Assembly: GCF_002799155.1 (NCBI RefSeq)
Contig: NZ_NERD01000002.1
Location: 1,240,001 to 1,304,000 of the forward strand
DNA: 64,000 nucleotides
Reading direction: 5' to 3'
DNA from: Stenotrophomonas maltophilia
Lineage (GTDB): Bacteria > Pseudomonadota > Gammaproteobacteria > Xanthomonadales > Xanthomonadaceae
The first letter of the stretch is position 1, and every line of letters starts with the position of its first letter. Below the pieces are notes generated by a model. The model ran no database searches and had not been told where the DNA came from. It worked only from the letters and a program-made list of their open reading frames with translations. Made by a program: the position numbers and the translations under genes. Of the stretch, positions 24,435-32,955 are shown piece after piece.

Positions 24435-26456
24435 TTAATTTCCTATTCGCCCATGATTCTGCATGTCCTCATGCAGGATCCGCCGCAGCTCGACGATGGC
24501 GGGCGTTGCCTCCTGCACGCTGTGCCCGGACACGATCACTTTCTCCGAATCCGCATGCGGCAGGTGGGAGCTCCAATAGGGCACCAGCCCGTCGTCGGTT
24601 TTTTCCAGCGGGCCATCGGCCTTGGCGCGGGCGATGATCGAGTGGTAGCGCACCTTCGGAGCCATCGGCAGGTCGGCCACGGCGCGGACGAACGGGTCGT
24701 CCTTGTCCAGGTTCTGGATGCTGTTCATCTGGTAGCCGTGCTTGCCGTCATTGCGATCGATCTTGCCGTCGTTGGCGATGGTGGCCACGTCCTCCAGTAC
24801 GGTCAGTGGCAGCCGTACCAGGCGCCCGATCCAGCGGCCCAGGCGGGTGCCCGCGACGTCGGTACCGCGGTGCGGCGTGGCGATGAACACCACCCGCGAC
24901 ACTTCCGGCTCCGGCAGGAAGGTCAGCACCGGTGCGCCCTTGGTCCGCAGCAGTTCGCGCTGTGCTGGCGTCATCTGTGCAGTCGCCAGCAGGGTCTCTA
25001 CCAGATGATCGCCGGAAGAGGAGATCATCAGCCGCGCGATCACCCCGCCCATGCTGTGCCCGACCAGCACCATGTCATGCGAGGCCTGCGCCTTGCCGCT
25101 GGGGTCGAAGTGCTTGAATACCTCGGCCAGCGTGTGGCGCATGGCATCGTGGCTCATCGCGATGGGCATGTTGGTCGGGTAATAGAACTGCCAGACCTGG
25201 AAGTCCTGGCGGATCTCGTCGTCGCGCATCAGTTCGTTGGCGACGTTGACCCAGGCCTCCGGACTGCTGGCCAGGCCATGGATCATCAGCAGCACGCGGC
25301 GGTTCGGGTCGTAGGGCTGCATCATGTAAAGATGCGGCGTGTCGATGCCACCCTTGCCACCAAACAACGAGCGCAGCGACTGGTGGCTGAAGTTGGAGCG
25401 TGCCAGCCACAGTGCATAGCCGGCAGTGAAGTTGGCCGCCAGTGGCACCTGCTGGCCGTGCAGGGTCACTTCCGAGATCTGGTAGGGATCGTGGATCTCC
25501 AGTTCCGGCTCGTCGTCATGCAGCACTTCCCACAGATTCTTTCCCGAGAAGCGCAACAGCACCGTCATCGAAGGCGAAGGCATCTCGCTCCAGCTCTGGG
25601 TGGCCGAGGTGCTTGCCTGCGCGGTGGATGTCGTTGCTGAAGGCGTGGTGGCCACGCTGCCGGCCGGGTCATCCATCACCGCTACCAGTTCGGCGCCGAA
25701 GCCATCGCGTCGATGCACGCTGCGCAGCGTGCCGCTGAACGACAGCGAGGCGGCCGGCACCAGTTCGGTCGGGGTGCGCGTGTCCAGCGGCGATGCTTCG
25801 CCTGAAGGCGCCAGCACGAAGGTCCAGCGGCCCAGCTGGAAATGGCTGGCCTGGCCGTGCACGCGCCCGGTGGCATAGGCGTTGTACAGCTGCACCGAGG
25901 CTTCCTGTACCGCCAGGTTGTAGTAGTCGCGTACCTGGGTCTGGCGGTCTTCGAAACCGCGCTGGTTGGCGGTGCGTTCGGTGAAGAACAGATAGGCATA
26001 GGCCTGGCGCGCGACCTGCATCCAGGCGTCCAGGCGCGGCTGGAAGTCGGCATCCAGCTCGGTGATCGCAGTCTTGGCGCGGCCGGATGCCGAGTACTCG
26101 CGCTTCGGCGCCGGCAGGGTCATCGCATACTGCAGCCACAGCTCGGCCAGGCTGGAGCGCTTGTCTTCCTCGCGCACCACGATGCTGCCTTCCATCGCCT
26201 CGATGCAGGCCAGGCCCGGCTTGGCGCAGACGCCTTCGTCGAGGCCGGCCACCCGCAGGGTCTCCGTGGTTGCCGCGCTGAGCTTGCCGGAGGTGAGGAT
26301 GTCACCGCGCTTGAGCGCGATGTACTGGCCGGGCGTGACCGAGGCGACCTGCACCGACGGCCCGAACTGGCGCAGCGTCGCGCAGCCGCCCAGGGTGAGC
26401 AGAACGGTGATGATGAGGGTCGTGCGGCCGATGAAGCCCAAGCCCGTGGTAGCCAT
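24435..26456 (-). CDS. Alpha/beta-hydrolase lipoprotein
   Basis: A 673-residue lipoprotein (lipobox LGGC, Cys25) with a long N-terminal region of unknown fold (about 30-330), a Ser/Thr/Ala-rich linker (about 265-290) and a C-terminal alpha/beta-hydrolase domain. The oxyanion turn is IHGLASSPEAW (about 392-402) and the nucleophile elbow GHSMGG (Ser468); a DDGLVP segment and a late His (VSGHSVQ) can complete the triad. Likely a surface or periplasmic lipase/esterase. AGGAG precedes the ATG. Convergent with the P450 gene, 17 bp apart. Confidence 0.85.
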   Translation of the reverse strand: MATTGLGFIGRTTLIITVLLTLGGCATLRQFGPSVQVASVTPGQYIALKRGDILTSGKLSAATTETLRVAGLDEGVCAKPGLACIEAMEGSIVVREEDKRSSLAELWLQYAMTLPAPKREYSASGRAKTAITELDADFQPRLDAWMQVARQAYAYLFFTERTANQRGFEDRQTQVRDYYNLAVQEASVQLYNAYATGRVHGQASHFQLGRWTFVLAPSGEASPLDTRTPTELVPAASLSFSGTLRSVHRRDGFGAELVAVMDDPAGSVATTPSATTSTAQASTSATQSWSEMPSPSMTVLLRFSGKNLWEVLHDDEPELEIHDPYQISEVTLHGQQVPLAANFTAGYALWLARSNFSHQSLRSLFGGKGGIDTPHLYMMQPYDPNRRVLLMIHGLASSPEAWVNVANELMRDDEIRQDFQVWQFYYPTNMPIAMSHDAMRHTLAEVFKHFDPSGKAQASHDMVLVGHSMGGVIARLMISSSGDHLVETLLATAQMTPAQRELLRTKGAPVLTFLPEPEVSRVVFIATPHRGTDVAGTRLGRWIGRLVRLPLTVLEDVATIANDGKIDRNDGKHGYQMNSIQNLDKDDPFVRAVADLPMAPKVRYHSIIARAKADGPLEKTDDGLVPYWSSHLPHADSEKVIVSGHSVQEATPAIVELRRILHEDMQNHGRIGN

Positions 26457-26593
26457 ACGATGCTCCTGCGCGGTGGCGCCACTCTAGCGGCCGTCCTGTC
26501 AAAGCGGAATAGACCGGGCGTTCGGTCTGGGCCGGGCCGCCGTGGGCGATTCAGGCATTCCCGTGTGACACTGCGGTGAATGGTAGGAACACG

Positions 26594-27064
26594 GTGATCG
26601 CGATGGCCTGGCTGGAAACCCGCATTCCCCCGCCCGTGCTGATGCTGCTGTGCGCCGCTGCAGGCTTTGCAGCACGCTGGCTGCTGCCGGGATTCCACCT
26701 TCGGGTGCCGGTGCCGGTTCTACTGGCAGGCGTGACGATGATCCTTGGAGTGGTGCTCAACCTGCTGCCCAAGCTGTCCTTCCGGCGCGCCGGTACCACC
26801 GTCAATCCTCTGCGGCCTTCGGCGTCGAGCGTGCTGGTTACCAGCGGAATCTACCGCCGCACGCGGAATCCGATGTATCTGGGCCAGGCGCTGGTCCTGT
26901 TCGGGGCCATGGTGTACCTGCAGAATCTGATCGCGCTGCTGGCGGTGCCGCTGTTCCTGGTATGCATCACCCGTCTGCAGATCCTGCCGGAGGAGCGGGC
27001 ACTGATGGCCCGCTTTCCCGAGGCGTACGCGCAGTACCGCCATCGCGTGCCGCGCTGGCTGTAG
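26594..27064 (+). CDS. Isoprenylcysteine methyltransferase-like membrane protein
   Basis: A 156-residue protein with four hydrophobic segments and the ICMT/PEMT C-terminal motif: SGIYRRTRNPMYLGQ, then EERALMARFPEAYAQYRHRVPRWL-like ending. Such bacterial proteins are SAM-dependent methyltransferases of unknown substrates. The GTG start at 26594 has AGGA five bases upstream; an ATG three codons later and an upstream GTG at 26576 are alternatives. Confidence 0.82.
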   Translation: MIAMAWLETRIPPPVLMLLCAAAGFAARWLLPGFHLRVPVPVLLAGVTMILGVVLNLLPKLSFRRAGTTVNPLRPSASSVLVTSGIYRRTRNPMYLGQALVLFGAMVYLQNLIALLAVPLFLVCITRLQILPEERALMARFPEAYAQYRHRVPRWL

Positions 27065-27078
27065 CGTGGGCTACGCCA

Positions 27079-27561
27079 TCAGCGGCTGATCTGGCACTTC
27101 ACCGCAGCCGAATAGCCCTCGTAGTCGTCGCCCGCGATCACGTGCAGGGTGTGGCGCTTGTCGATGCGCTTCACGTACGACGGTTCTTCGGTATTGGCCT
27201 GCTCGTTGACCTCGGTCACCGACCAGGCCCTGGCCAAGCGCTTGGAATCGACACCGTTCAAGTACACGAAGAGGCTCTTCTCGCCCTCGGCTACGTTTAC
27301 ATCGGCACTGGCGACCGTGCCGCCAAACAGCGCGACCGGCTTGTCCTCCGGCTCGAACGTGCCGCCCGGCTTCTTGGCCAGGCCGGCTGCCTGCAGCGCG
27401 TCGATGGCTTCGGCCGCACTGAAATTCGAACCGGCCTTGCAGGCCAGCAGCGCTTCCAGCGTGGCGGTGCCGGGGGGCGCGACGGCCGGGGCCGCTGCGT
27501 GCGCGACTGGGGCTGCGGCGAGGGCGGCGAGGAGCAGGGACATCGTGAGGCCAGCTTTCAT
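27079..27561 (-). CDS. Secreted hypothetical protein
   Basis: A 160-residue protein with a clear signal peptide (MKAGLTMSLLLAALAAAPVAHA, cleavage near residue 22) and a mature region with two Cys residues (ALLACKAG and VKCQIS) that could pair. I do not recognise the family. It ends 15 bp from the convergent methyltransferase-like gene. Confidence 0.7.
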   Translation of the reverse strand: MKAGLTMSLLLAALAAAPVAHAAAPAVAPPGTATLEALLACKAGSNFSAAEAIDALQAAGLAKKPGGTFEPEDKPVALFGGTVASADVNVAEGEKSLFVYLNGVDSKRLARAWSVTEVNEQANTEEPSYVKRIDKRHTLHVIAGDDYEGYSAAVKCQISR

Positions 27562-27588
27562 GGCAGATCCTTCTGATGGGGGCAGGAG

Positions 27589-28035
27589 TCAGAACGCTGG
27601 TTCGATCACCGGGAACTCTTCAGCGGAGGAGTAGAGGCGATAGGCCTGTGTGGCGCCGGCGCGGACGTTGATTTCGGTCGAGCGCCGGCGGGAATTGTTG
27701 GTCTTCTCCGACTGCAGCACGCCGCACAGGCCCCGCCCCTGGACAGGCGTGGCGGTCAGTACGTGGCGCCCCTCGGCCAGGACAAGGGACAGGCGCTCGG
27801 CGGGGTCGAGATGTGCGGCCATCTTGCCGTCGACCATGACGCCCATGTAGCAGCCGCTGCCCACGAATCCAACGTCGCGGGTGACCGTGATGGTGCCCGT
27901 GGGTTCACCTTGGGCGTCGATCGGGAAAATGCGTGCGGCCGGAGCGTCCTTGATCTGCTCGGGGGATGCCTGCTTGGTAGGCATGCAGCCGGACAATGCG
28001 GCAATCAGCAGGGCAGGGACGAGCAGCTTCTTCAT
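27589..28035 (-). CDS. Lipoprotein, unknown
   Basis: A 148-residue lipoprotein with lipobox LSGC (Cys17). The mature part has GFVGSGCYMGV, a beta-rich centre and RLYSSAEEFP near the end; it resembles small bacterial outer-membrane lipoproteins without assigned function. The ATG at 28035 follows AAGGA on the minus strand. A longer in-frame extension upstream runs through the tmRNA region and is rejected. Confidence 0.7.
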   Translation of the reverse strand: MKKLLVPALLIAALSGCMPTKQASPEQIKDAPAARIFPIDAQGEPTGTITVTRDVGFVGSGCYMGVMVDGKMAAHLDPAERLSLVLAEGRHVLTATPVQGRGLCGVLQSEKTNNSRRRSTEINVRAGATQAYRLYSSAEEFPVIEPAF

Positions 28036-28128
28036 CACAGTTCTTCCTTGGCGGAGATCGGGGTCTCGATGGCCGGAATGATGCAATGAAAAGGGTTTGG
28101 AGTTACAGCCTTTCAGGCGGGCAGGCAC

Positions 28129-28168
28129 AAAAAAGCCGGAACCCCATCGACAGGAGATCCGGCTTCTT
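28129..28168 (-). terminator. Terminator of ssrA
   Basis: On the minus strand a stem AAGCCGGA/TCCGGCTT is followed by TTTT, 24 bases beyond the tmRNA 3' end. Confidence 0.85.
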
Positions 28169-28191
28169 GCGGCCTCGACAGGCCATACAGA

Positions 28192-28545
28192 TGGTGGAGG
28201 TGGGCGGAATTGAACCGCCGTCCGAAGGCACTCCATCCCCAGCACTACATGCTTAGCTCACCGTTGGATCTCGTCCCCGAACAGCACGGTGCGCAAAGCG
28301 CATCCGGGAACCAGCCTGTTGTGTTCTAGTGCCGGACTGACAGGCAGCCATCCAGCGCGATTCCATGATAGTGACTCTACACCGCGAGCATGGACACAAG
28401 CGGTTTCGAGGCTTAGGCCTTAAGCGGCCAGAGCGTAGTTGTCGTCGTTGGCAACTAGAGTTTTGCAGCTGGATTTACGAGGAAAGCTACCCCCTCGGCA
28501 TGCGCCAGGCGACTTCACAACCCCCGTCGAAACCAATGCACCCCC
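28192..28545 (-). ncRNA. ssrA: Transfer-messenger RNA (tmRNA)
   Basis: The 354-nt RNA rescues stalled ribosomes with SmpB. Its 5' end (GGGGGTG) pairs with the 3' CACCTCC ahead of ACCA to form the tRNA-like acceptor. The T arm (GGTTCAATTCC) is present at the 3' side. The tag reading frame encodes ANDDNYALAA followed by TAA, at 28420-28452. smpB lies 2.1 kb away on the same strand. Confidence 0.97.
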
Positions 28546-28847
28546 GGTTTCTACAGTGCTGCAAGGTACAGGGCCGATTCCGTGTCGCCACGGGCAGGGC
28601 CTGCCCAACGCTGCGAATGGTACGGCAATCTTCCTGAACAGTCACGCGGTCGGGCTTCACGTAGAGGCAGCAGGCCGACCCCTATGAGCGAGGCTGGAAG
28701 TTCGCCGTGGCCGCGTTGATTGGTGGTGGCCGCGACCCGGCGGTGCCGGCGCAGGTGTACATTCCCGGCCGCGCGGCGGGCCACCTGGCGCCCTGCCGTG
28801 CCTGGTCGACACGTTCGAATCCGGGGGGGCTTCCCCAGGATTGCCCG
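28546..28847. other. Intergenic region upstream of ssrA
   Basis: About 300 bp between the tmRNA 5' end and the next possible plus-strand gene. It must contain the ssrA promoter on the minus strand, but I see no convincing -35/-10 pair. ORFs here have no recognisable product. Confidence 0.4.
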
Positions 28848-29090
28848 ATGGCCGTTTTCATCAGTTCCGGCAGGACGCGATTGCGATGGATAGGGTTGCT
28901 GGCCGTGAGTGGCCTGGCACTGCAGGCAGGTGCTGCTGTGGCTGCAGAATTTCCGCGTGCGTCGGAGGTGATGGCGTACGGCCCCTCGCTGGAGGTGCAT
29001 CAGCGTTGGGTGCTGCGGCCGGCACGAGCACGGGTGATAGCATCGCGACTTCCGATCTGCAGCCTTATGGAAGGAAGCCATGCCGCTTGA
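28848..29090 (+). CDS. Possible small secreted protein overlapping a GNAT gene
   Basis: An 80-codon ORF with a signal-peptide-like start (RTRLRWIGLLAVSGLAL then AGAAVAAEF) but an Arg-rich tail without domain character. It overlaps the acetyltransferase start by 11 bp. It may be a degraded gene or chance; no Shine-Dalgarno is evident. Confidence 0.3.
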   Translation: MAVFISSGRTRLRWIGLLAVSGLALQAGAAVAAEFPRASEVMAYGPSLEVHQRWVLRPARARVIASRLPICSLMEGSHAA

Positions 29091-29511
29091 AATCGCTGTA
29101 ACGGATGAGCCCAGCGACGAGGCGCTGGACCTGATCGGCAGTGGCCTGGACAAGTTCAATCTGGACGCCGCCGGGTATGCAGATCGACGCACGCTGGCGG
29201 TACTGGTCACCGATCCAGCCAGTGGCAGGGTGGTGGGAGGCCTTACCGGGCGGACTTCGCTGGGCCTGTGGTTCGTGGATCTGTTTCATCTACCACCGGC
29301 ATATCGCGGCAACGGGCTGGGCTCGCGCGTGCTGAAGGCTGCGGAAGATGAGGCGCGCCGGCGCGGTTGTCGTTCCGGAGTGCTCTACACCATCAGTTTC
29401 CAGGCGCCGGACTTCTATGTGAAACAGGGATGGGCCGTGTTCGGTGAAGTGCCATGCGATCCGCCGGGGACGCGCAGGATTTTCCTCAGCAAGGATCTGA
29501 CGCGGGCGTGA
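29080..29511 (+). CDS. GNAT-family acetyltransferase
   Basis: A 143-residue GCN5-related N-acetyltransferase. The acetyl-CoA motif is DLFHLPPAYRGNGLGSRVL (R/Q-x-x-G-x-G/A as RGNGLG), followed by AEDEARRRGC and the late F-Y-x-x-x-G-W (DFYVKQGWAVFG). Substrate unknown. GGAAGGA lies just before the ATG. Confidence 0.88.
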   Translation: MPLEIAVTDEPSDEALDLIGSGLDKFNLDAAGYADRRTLAVLVTDPASGRVVGGLTGRTSLGLWFVDLFHLPPAYRGNGLGSRVLKAAEDEARRRGCRSGVLYTISFQAPDFYVKQGWAVFGEVPCDPPGTRRIFLSKDLTRA

Positions 29512-29639
29512 ACCGCGCGGGCGGTCAATTTGCAACGTGTTGCAGTGCGTTGGCCATAGCGGATTGGTAACTTCATTGGCACGAATTTGCGACACACTGA
29601 AGACCACCATCCGAACCAGGACAGACACGGAGACTGTGG

Positions 29640-30212
29640 GTGACCGAGGCAAGCCAACAACGCAGCCTGCGACAGCTGGTCGGACCCGTCGGGGCCGACT
29701 ACCAGCGGCGGGCCCTACCCCCCGGCTGGGTCTGGGCCGTGCTGGGCGTGTTGCTGGCGGCCACCTGGTTGAGCGAGCTGCCGGCCACGGCGGCCGCGGC
29801 CCTGGTGGCCAGTGCGGTGGTGGTGCATTGGCCGCAGCGCGGCCGTACCCACTGGCTGGGTTGGCGCCTACCGGCACTGGCAGTGATGGCGGCCCTGCTG
29901 TGGGGGCCAGAGGTGCTGTCGCAGTGGTTTGAACACGGCCTGGCCGTGGTCCTGATGTCGCTGGCCAGTCTCAGCATCGGTGTGCATGTCTGGCAGTCGC
30001 GGCAGCTGGCGCGGCAGTTGCAGGGCGCGGTCGATTCGCTGGATGACGCCCAGCTGCTGGCCCTGTTGCCGGCCGACGCGGCCCGGATGGCGCAGCGGTG
30101 GCGCGCCGGCGATGACCGTCATGCGCCGGAACTGGCGGTGGTGATGCACCTGGCCGTGATGCACGCGGCGCTGGCACCACGCATGCGCGGGCAGGGCGTG
30201 CTGGCAGGCTGA
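29640..30212 (+). CDS. Membrane protein, unknown
   Basis: A 190-residue protein, GTG start, with a polar N-terminus (about 1-27) and about three hydrophobic segments between residues 30 and 115, then a cytoplasmic Ala/Leu-rich helical tail (ARQLQGAVDSLDDAQLLALL). No family recognised. The 128 bp upstream are without a gene. Confidence 0.65.
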   Translation: MTEASQQRSLRQLVGPVGADYQRRALPPGWVWAVLGVLLAATWLSELPATAAAALVASAVVVHWPQRGRTHWLGWRLPALAVMAALLWGPEVLSQWFEHGLAVVLMSLASLSIGVHVWQSRQLARQLQGAVDSLDDAQLLALLPADAARMAQRWRAGDDRHAPELAVVMHLAVMHAALAPRMRGQGVLAG

Positions 30213-30240
30213 CCGGCAGGCAGCTCCAGCGCCGTCGCGA

Positions 30241-30672
30241 TTACGAGACCGGCAGCTGTTTGCGCAGGTAGATGCGCTCGTGCCCGGGTGGGCAATCGGG
30301 CAGCCGCCCATAGACGGTGTAGCCCTGCCGCAGGTAGAAGGCTTCTGCCTGCCAGTCGAAGGTGTCCAGCATCACGTTGAGGGCGCCCTGCTGGCGTGCG
30401 GTGGCTTCTGCCTCCGCCAGCAGCCACTGGCCGATGCCTTGCCCGCGCAGTTCCGGATCCACCCACAGCACGTGCACCTGCAGCCAGCCGGCACAGACAT
30501 CCGCCAGCACGCCACCGCGCAGCGCGCCGTGCTGGTCATGCCAGGCCAGGCGGATTGGAATCTCATCGAACGCATCGCCGCCGTGGGCCTGGTTGAAGGC
30601 CAGCAGGCGCGCGCACAACGTGCGCGTTTCATCGGCGCTGGCAGTCACCATGGCGCCGATGGGGGTGGTCAT
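30241..30672 (-). CDS. GNAT-family acetyltransferase
   Basis: A 143-residue acetyltransferase with the CoA motif [17 protein letters not shown] and C-terminal [16 protein letters not shown]. Its ATG overlaps the smpB stop as ATGA, so it is co-translated with smpB. Substrate unknown. It resembles the GNAT at 29080 in length and in the closing motif but shares little identity in the N-terminal half. Confidence 0.88.
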   Translation of the reverse strand: MTTPIGAMVTASADETRTLCARLLAFNQAHGGDAFDEIPIRLAWHDQHGALRGGVLADVCAGWLQVHVLWVDPELRGQGIGQWLLAEAEATARQQGALNVMLDTFDWQAEAFYLRQGYTVYGRLPDCPPGHERIYLRKQLPVS

Positions 30673-31172
30673 GCGTCGCGGTTGCCGCGACGCATCACAC
30701 GCTGCTTCTCGATCGCCCAGTCGCGGTCCTTGGCGGCATCGCGCTTGTCGTGGGTCTGCTTGCCCTTGGCCAGCGCCACTTCCAGCTTGATCTTGTTCTT
30801 GCTCCAGTACATCGCGGTGGGCACGATCGTGTAGCCATCGCGCTCGACCTTGCCGACCAGCTTGTCGATCTCGCTCCGGTGCAGCAGCAGCTTGCGCTCG
30901 CGCCGGTCATTGGCCACCACGTGGGTCGAGGCCTGGATCAACGGCGTGATCTGCGCGCCGATCAGGAAGATCTCGCCGTGCTTCACATAGGCGTAGGCGT
31001 CGATGATGTTGCCGCGGCCGGCGCGGATCGACTTCACCTCCCAGCCCTGCAGGGCCAGGCCGGCCTCGAAGCGCTCTTCGATGTGGTACTCGTGGCGGGC
31101 ACGCTTGTTCAACGCGATGGTTTTGTTGGCCGTCGCGCTCTTTGCTTTATCCTTGCCGCTGTTCTTGCTCAT
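30669..31172 (-). CDS. smpB: SsrA-binding protein
   Basis: A 167-residue SmpB that carries tmRNA into the empty A site of stalled ribosomes. Core signatures are present: [38 protein letters not shown] and the basic C-terminal tail ([11 protein letters not shown]). It starts at ATG 31172; the longer frame upstream has no SmpB homology. Divergent from ratA with a 57-bp gap. Confidence 0.96.
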   Translation of the reverse strand: MSKNSGKDKAKSATANKTIALNKRARHEYHIEERFEAGLALQGWEVKSIRAGRGNIIDAYAYVKHGEIFLIGAQITPLIQASTHVVANDRRERKLLLHRSEIDKLVGKVERDGYTIVPTAMYWSKNKIKLEVALAKGKQTHDKRDAAKDRDWAIEKQRVMRRGNRDA

Positions 31173-31229
31173 TTCCGTATTGTCTCCGATTCGGGCCCGC
31201 CCGGTCGATTGCCGAAACGTCCTGTATTC

Positions 31230-31655
31230 ATGCCTACTATCCGCCGCAGCGCCCTGGTCGAACACTCGGCCGCACGCATGTTCGACCTGGTCAACGACGT
31301 CCAGGCCTATCCGCGCCGCTTCCGCTGGTGCTCGGCCGCCCAGATCCTGGAGCAGGGCGAGGACCGCCTGGTGGCACGCCTGGACCTGGGCCTGGGCTCG
31401 TTCAGCACCTGGTTCCAGACCGAGAACACCCTGCAGCGCCCGCACAGCATCGACATGCAGCTGCGCGATGGCCCGTTCAAGCAGTTGCACGGCCGCTGGG
31501 AATTCCATGCACTGGCCGAGGATGCCTGCAAGGTCACCCTCACCCTGGAGTTCGAACCCAGCTCGCGCCTGCTCGGTCCGGCCCTGGCAATCGGCTTCCA
31601 GGGACTGGCCGATCGGATGGTCAACGATTTCGTCCGCGTCGCCGACGAGGCCTGA
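31230..31655 (+). CDS. ratA: RatA / Coq10-like START-domain protein
   Basis: A 141-residue SRPBCC protein. The start [24 protein letters not shown] and the FxWCSA motif ([10 protein letters not shown]) are family-typical. RatA in E. coli has been reported to block ribosome subunit association, and the family also resembles the ubiquinone-binding Coq10; which applies here is open. It is followed three bases later by rnfH, the usual pair. Confidence 0.9.
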   Translation: MPTIRRSALVEHSAARMFDLVNDVQAYPRRFRWCSAAQILEQGEDRLVARLDLGLGSFSTWFQTENTLQRPHSIDMQLRDGPFKQLHGRWEFHALAEDACKVTLTLEFEPSSRLLGPALAIGFQGLADRMVNDFVRVADEA

Positions 31656-31658
31656 GCG

Positions 31659-31916
31659 ATGATCGAGGTCGAGGTGGTGCTGGCCTGGCCGCAGCGCGTG
31701 TTGGCGCGCCGCTTGCAGCTGGAAGAGGGGGCGACCGTGGCCGACGCCATCGCCGCTGCTGCATTGGAAGGCAGTGCTGACTGTCCGGCTGCAGCCGTGC
31801 ATGGCGTGCTGGCACGTCCACAGCAGGTGCTGCTGGAGGGTGACCGCATCGAGCTGCTGCGCCCGTTGCTGGCCGACCCCAAGGACAACCGCCGGCGCCG
31901 CGCGCTCGGCGGTTGA
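31659..31916 (+). CDS. rnfH: RnfH-family protein (RatB)
   Basis: An 85-residue beta-grasp (ubiquitin-like) protein. Typical features are [13 protein letters not shown] at the start, [15 protein letters not shown] near the end and a basic tail. Function not established. The ATG is three bases after the ratA stop. Confidence 0.92.
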   Translation: MIEVEVVLAWPQRVLARRLQLEEGATVADAIAAAALEGSADCPAAAVHGVLARPQQVLLEGDRIELLRPLLADPKDNRRRRALGG

Positions 31917-31925
31917 TCCCGGCAA

Positions 31926-31943
31926 CCCGTCCTTGCGGACGGG
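31926..31943. terminator. Bidirectional stem-loop between rnfH and bamE
   Basis: A 7-bp stem CCCGTCC/GGACGGG with TTGC loop lies between convergent gene ends (stops eight bases away on either side). Confidence 0.7.
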
Positions 31944-31950
31944 CAGGGGT

Positions 31951-32343
31951 TCAGCGGCCCTTCTTCTTCTTGTCCTTCGGCAGGTTGCGGCCGAACTGGC
32001 GCACCGTCTGCTGGGCCAGGGCCTTGTCGTTGCCCGGGAAGTAGTCACCTTCCCAACGGGTCACGGTGTCGTTCTCGAAGAACACCACGAAGTTCTTCAC
32101 TTCGGTACGGCCGAGGCGGTTCACGCGCTGGCTGGAGGTGTAGTCCCAGCGTTGGGCATGGAACGGGTCGGGAATGGACGGGGTGCCCAGCAGCGCGGTG
32201 ACCTGCTGCTTGCTCTGCCCGACCTGCAGCTTGGCCACGGCATCTTCCCGGATCAGGTTGCCCTGATAGATGGGTTGCTTGTAGATGATGCCGCACCCGG
32301 TGGTGGACAGGGCGACGGCGGCGACCAACAGGAGATTGCGCAT
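31951..32343 (-). CDS. bamE: Outer-membrane assembly lipoprotein BamE
   Basis: A 130-residue lipoprotein with lipobox TTGC (Cys17) and the SmpA/OmlA fold: [28 protein letters not shown] and [16 protein letters not shown]. It is part of the BAM complex that inserts outer-membrane proteins. The xanthomonad homologue was named OmlA. Divergent from fur, as in related genomes. The C-terminus is very Lys-rich (KDKKKKGR). Confidence 0.95.
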   Translation of the reverse strand: MRNLLLVAAVALSTTGCGIIYKQPIYQGNLIREDAVAKLQVGQSKQQVTALLGTPSIPDPFHAQRWDYTSSQRVNRLGRTEVKNFVVFFENDTVTRWEGDYFPGNDKALAQQTVRQFGRNLPKDKKKKGR

Positions 32344-32446
32344 CGGGACTGGCGGTTGGGGAAATCAAACCGATGATACACTCCCGGCGTGCCACCGCGA
32401 CCCAATCCGAGGCAGCTGGCGCTAAATCGCCAATGAACGGAGACCT

Positions 32447-32854
32447 ATGGAAACCCACGACCTGCGTAAAGTCGGCCTGAAGGTGACCCATCCGCGGATG
32501 CGGATCCTGGCGCTGCTCGAGCAGCGCAATGCCCAGCACCACATGACCGCCGAAGACATCTACCGCCAGCTGCTGGAGCATGGCGACGAGATCGGCCTGG
32601 CCACGGTGTACCGGGTGCTGACCCAGTTCGAGGCCGCCGGCCTCGTGCTCAAGCACAATTTCGAAGGTGGCCAGGCCGTCTACGAGCTGGACCGTGGTGG
32701 CCATCACGATCACATGGTCGACGTCGACAGCGGCAAGATCATCGAGTTCGAAAGCCACGAGATCGAGGAGCTGCAGCGCAAGATCGCAGCCGACCACGGT
32801 TACGAGCTGGAAGAGCACTCGCTGGTGCTGTACGTGCGCAAGAAGCGCAAGTAA
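32447..32854 (+). CDS. fur: Ferric uptake regulator
   Basis: A 135-residue Fur with N-terminal winged helix (LKVTHPRMRILALLE, TVYRVLTQFEAAGLV) and the metal site GGHHDHMVDV. There is no cysteine in the whole protein; the CxxC structural zinc motif of E. coli Fur is replaced by DVDS. GGAG precedes the ATG. The 103-bp divergent region with bamE holds the promoters. Confidence 0.95.
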   Translation: METHDLRKVGLKVTHPRMRILALLEQRNAQHHMTAEDIYRQLLEHGDEIGLATVYRVLTQFEAAGLVLKHNFEGGQAVYELDRGGHHDHMVDVDSGKIIEFESHEIEELQRKIAADHGYELEEHSLVLYVRKKRK

Positions 32855-32880
32855 GCCGTTCCGGCCAGCTGGATGCGACC

Positions 32881-32906
32881 AAACCCCGGGCTTGCCCGGG
32901 GTTTTT
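32881..32906 (+). terminator. Intrinsic terminator of fur
   Basis: AAACCCCGGG, CTTG, CCCGGGGTTTTT: a 10-bp stem followed by a T run. Confidence 0.93.
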
Positions 32907-32913
32907 CGTTGGG

Positions 32914-32955
32914 TGGGGTCAGATCCCTTTCCCAGGGGAAAGGGATCTGACCCCA
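32914..32955. repeat. GGGGTCAG palindrome at the end of a gene
   Basis: Perfect 20-bp arms (32914-32933 and 32936-32955) around two bases. Ends TGGGGTCAGATCC and GGATCTGACCCCA match the element at 44452-44494. It supplies the stop codon and last residues of the SGNH hydrolase gene. Confidence 0.9.
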
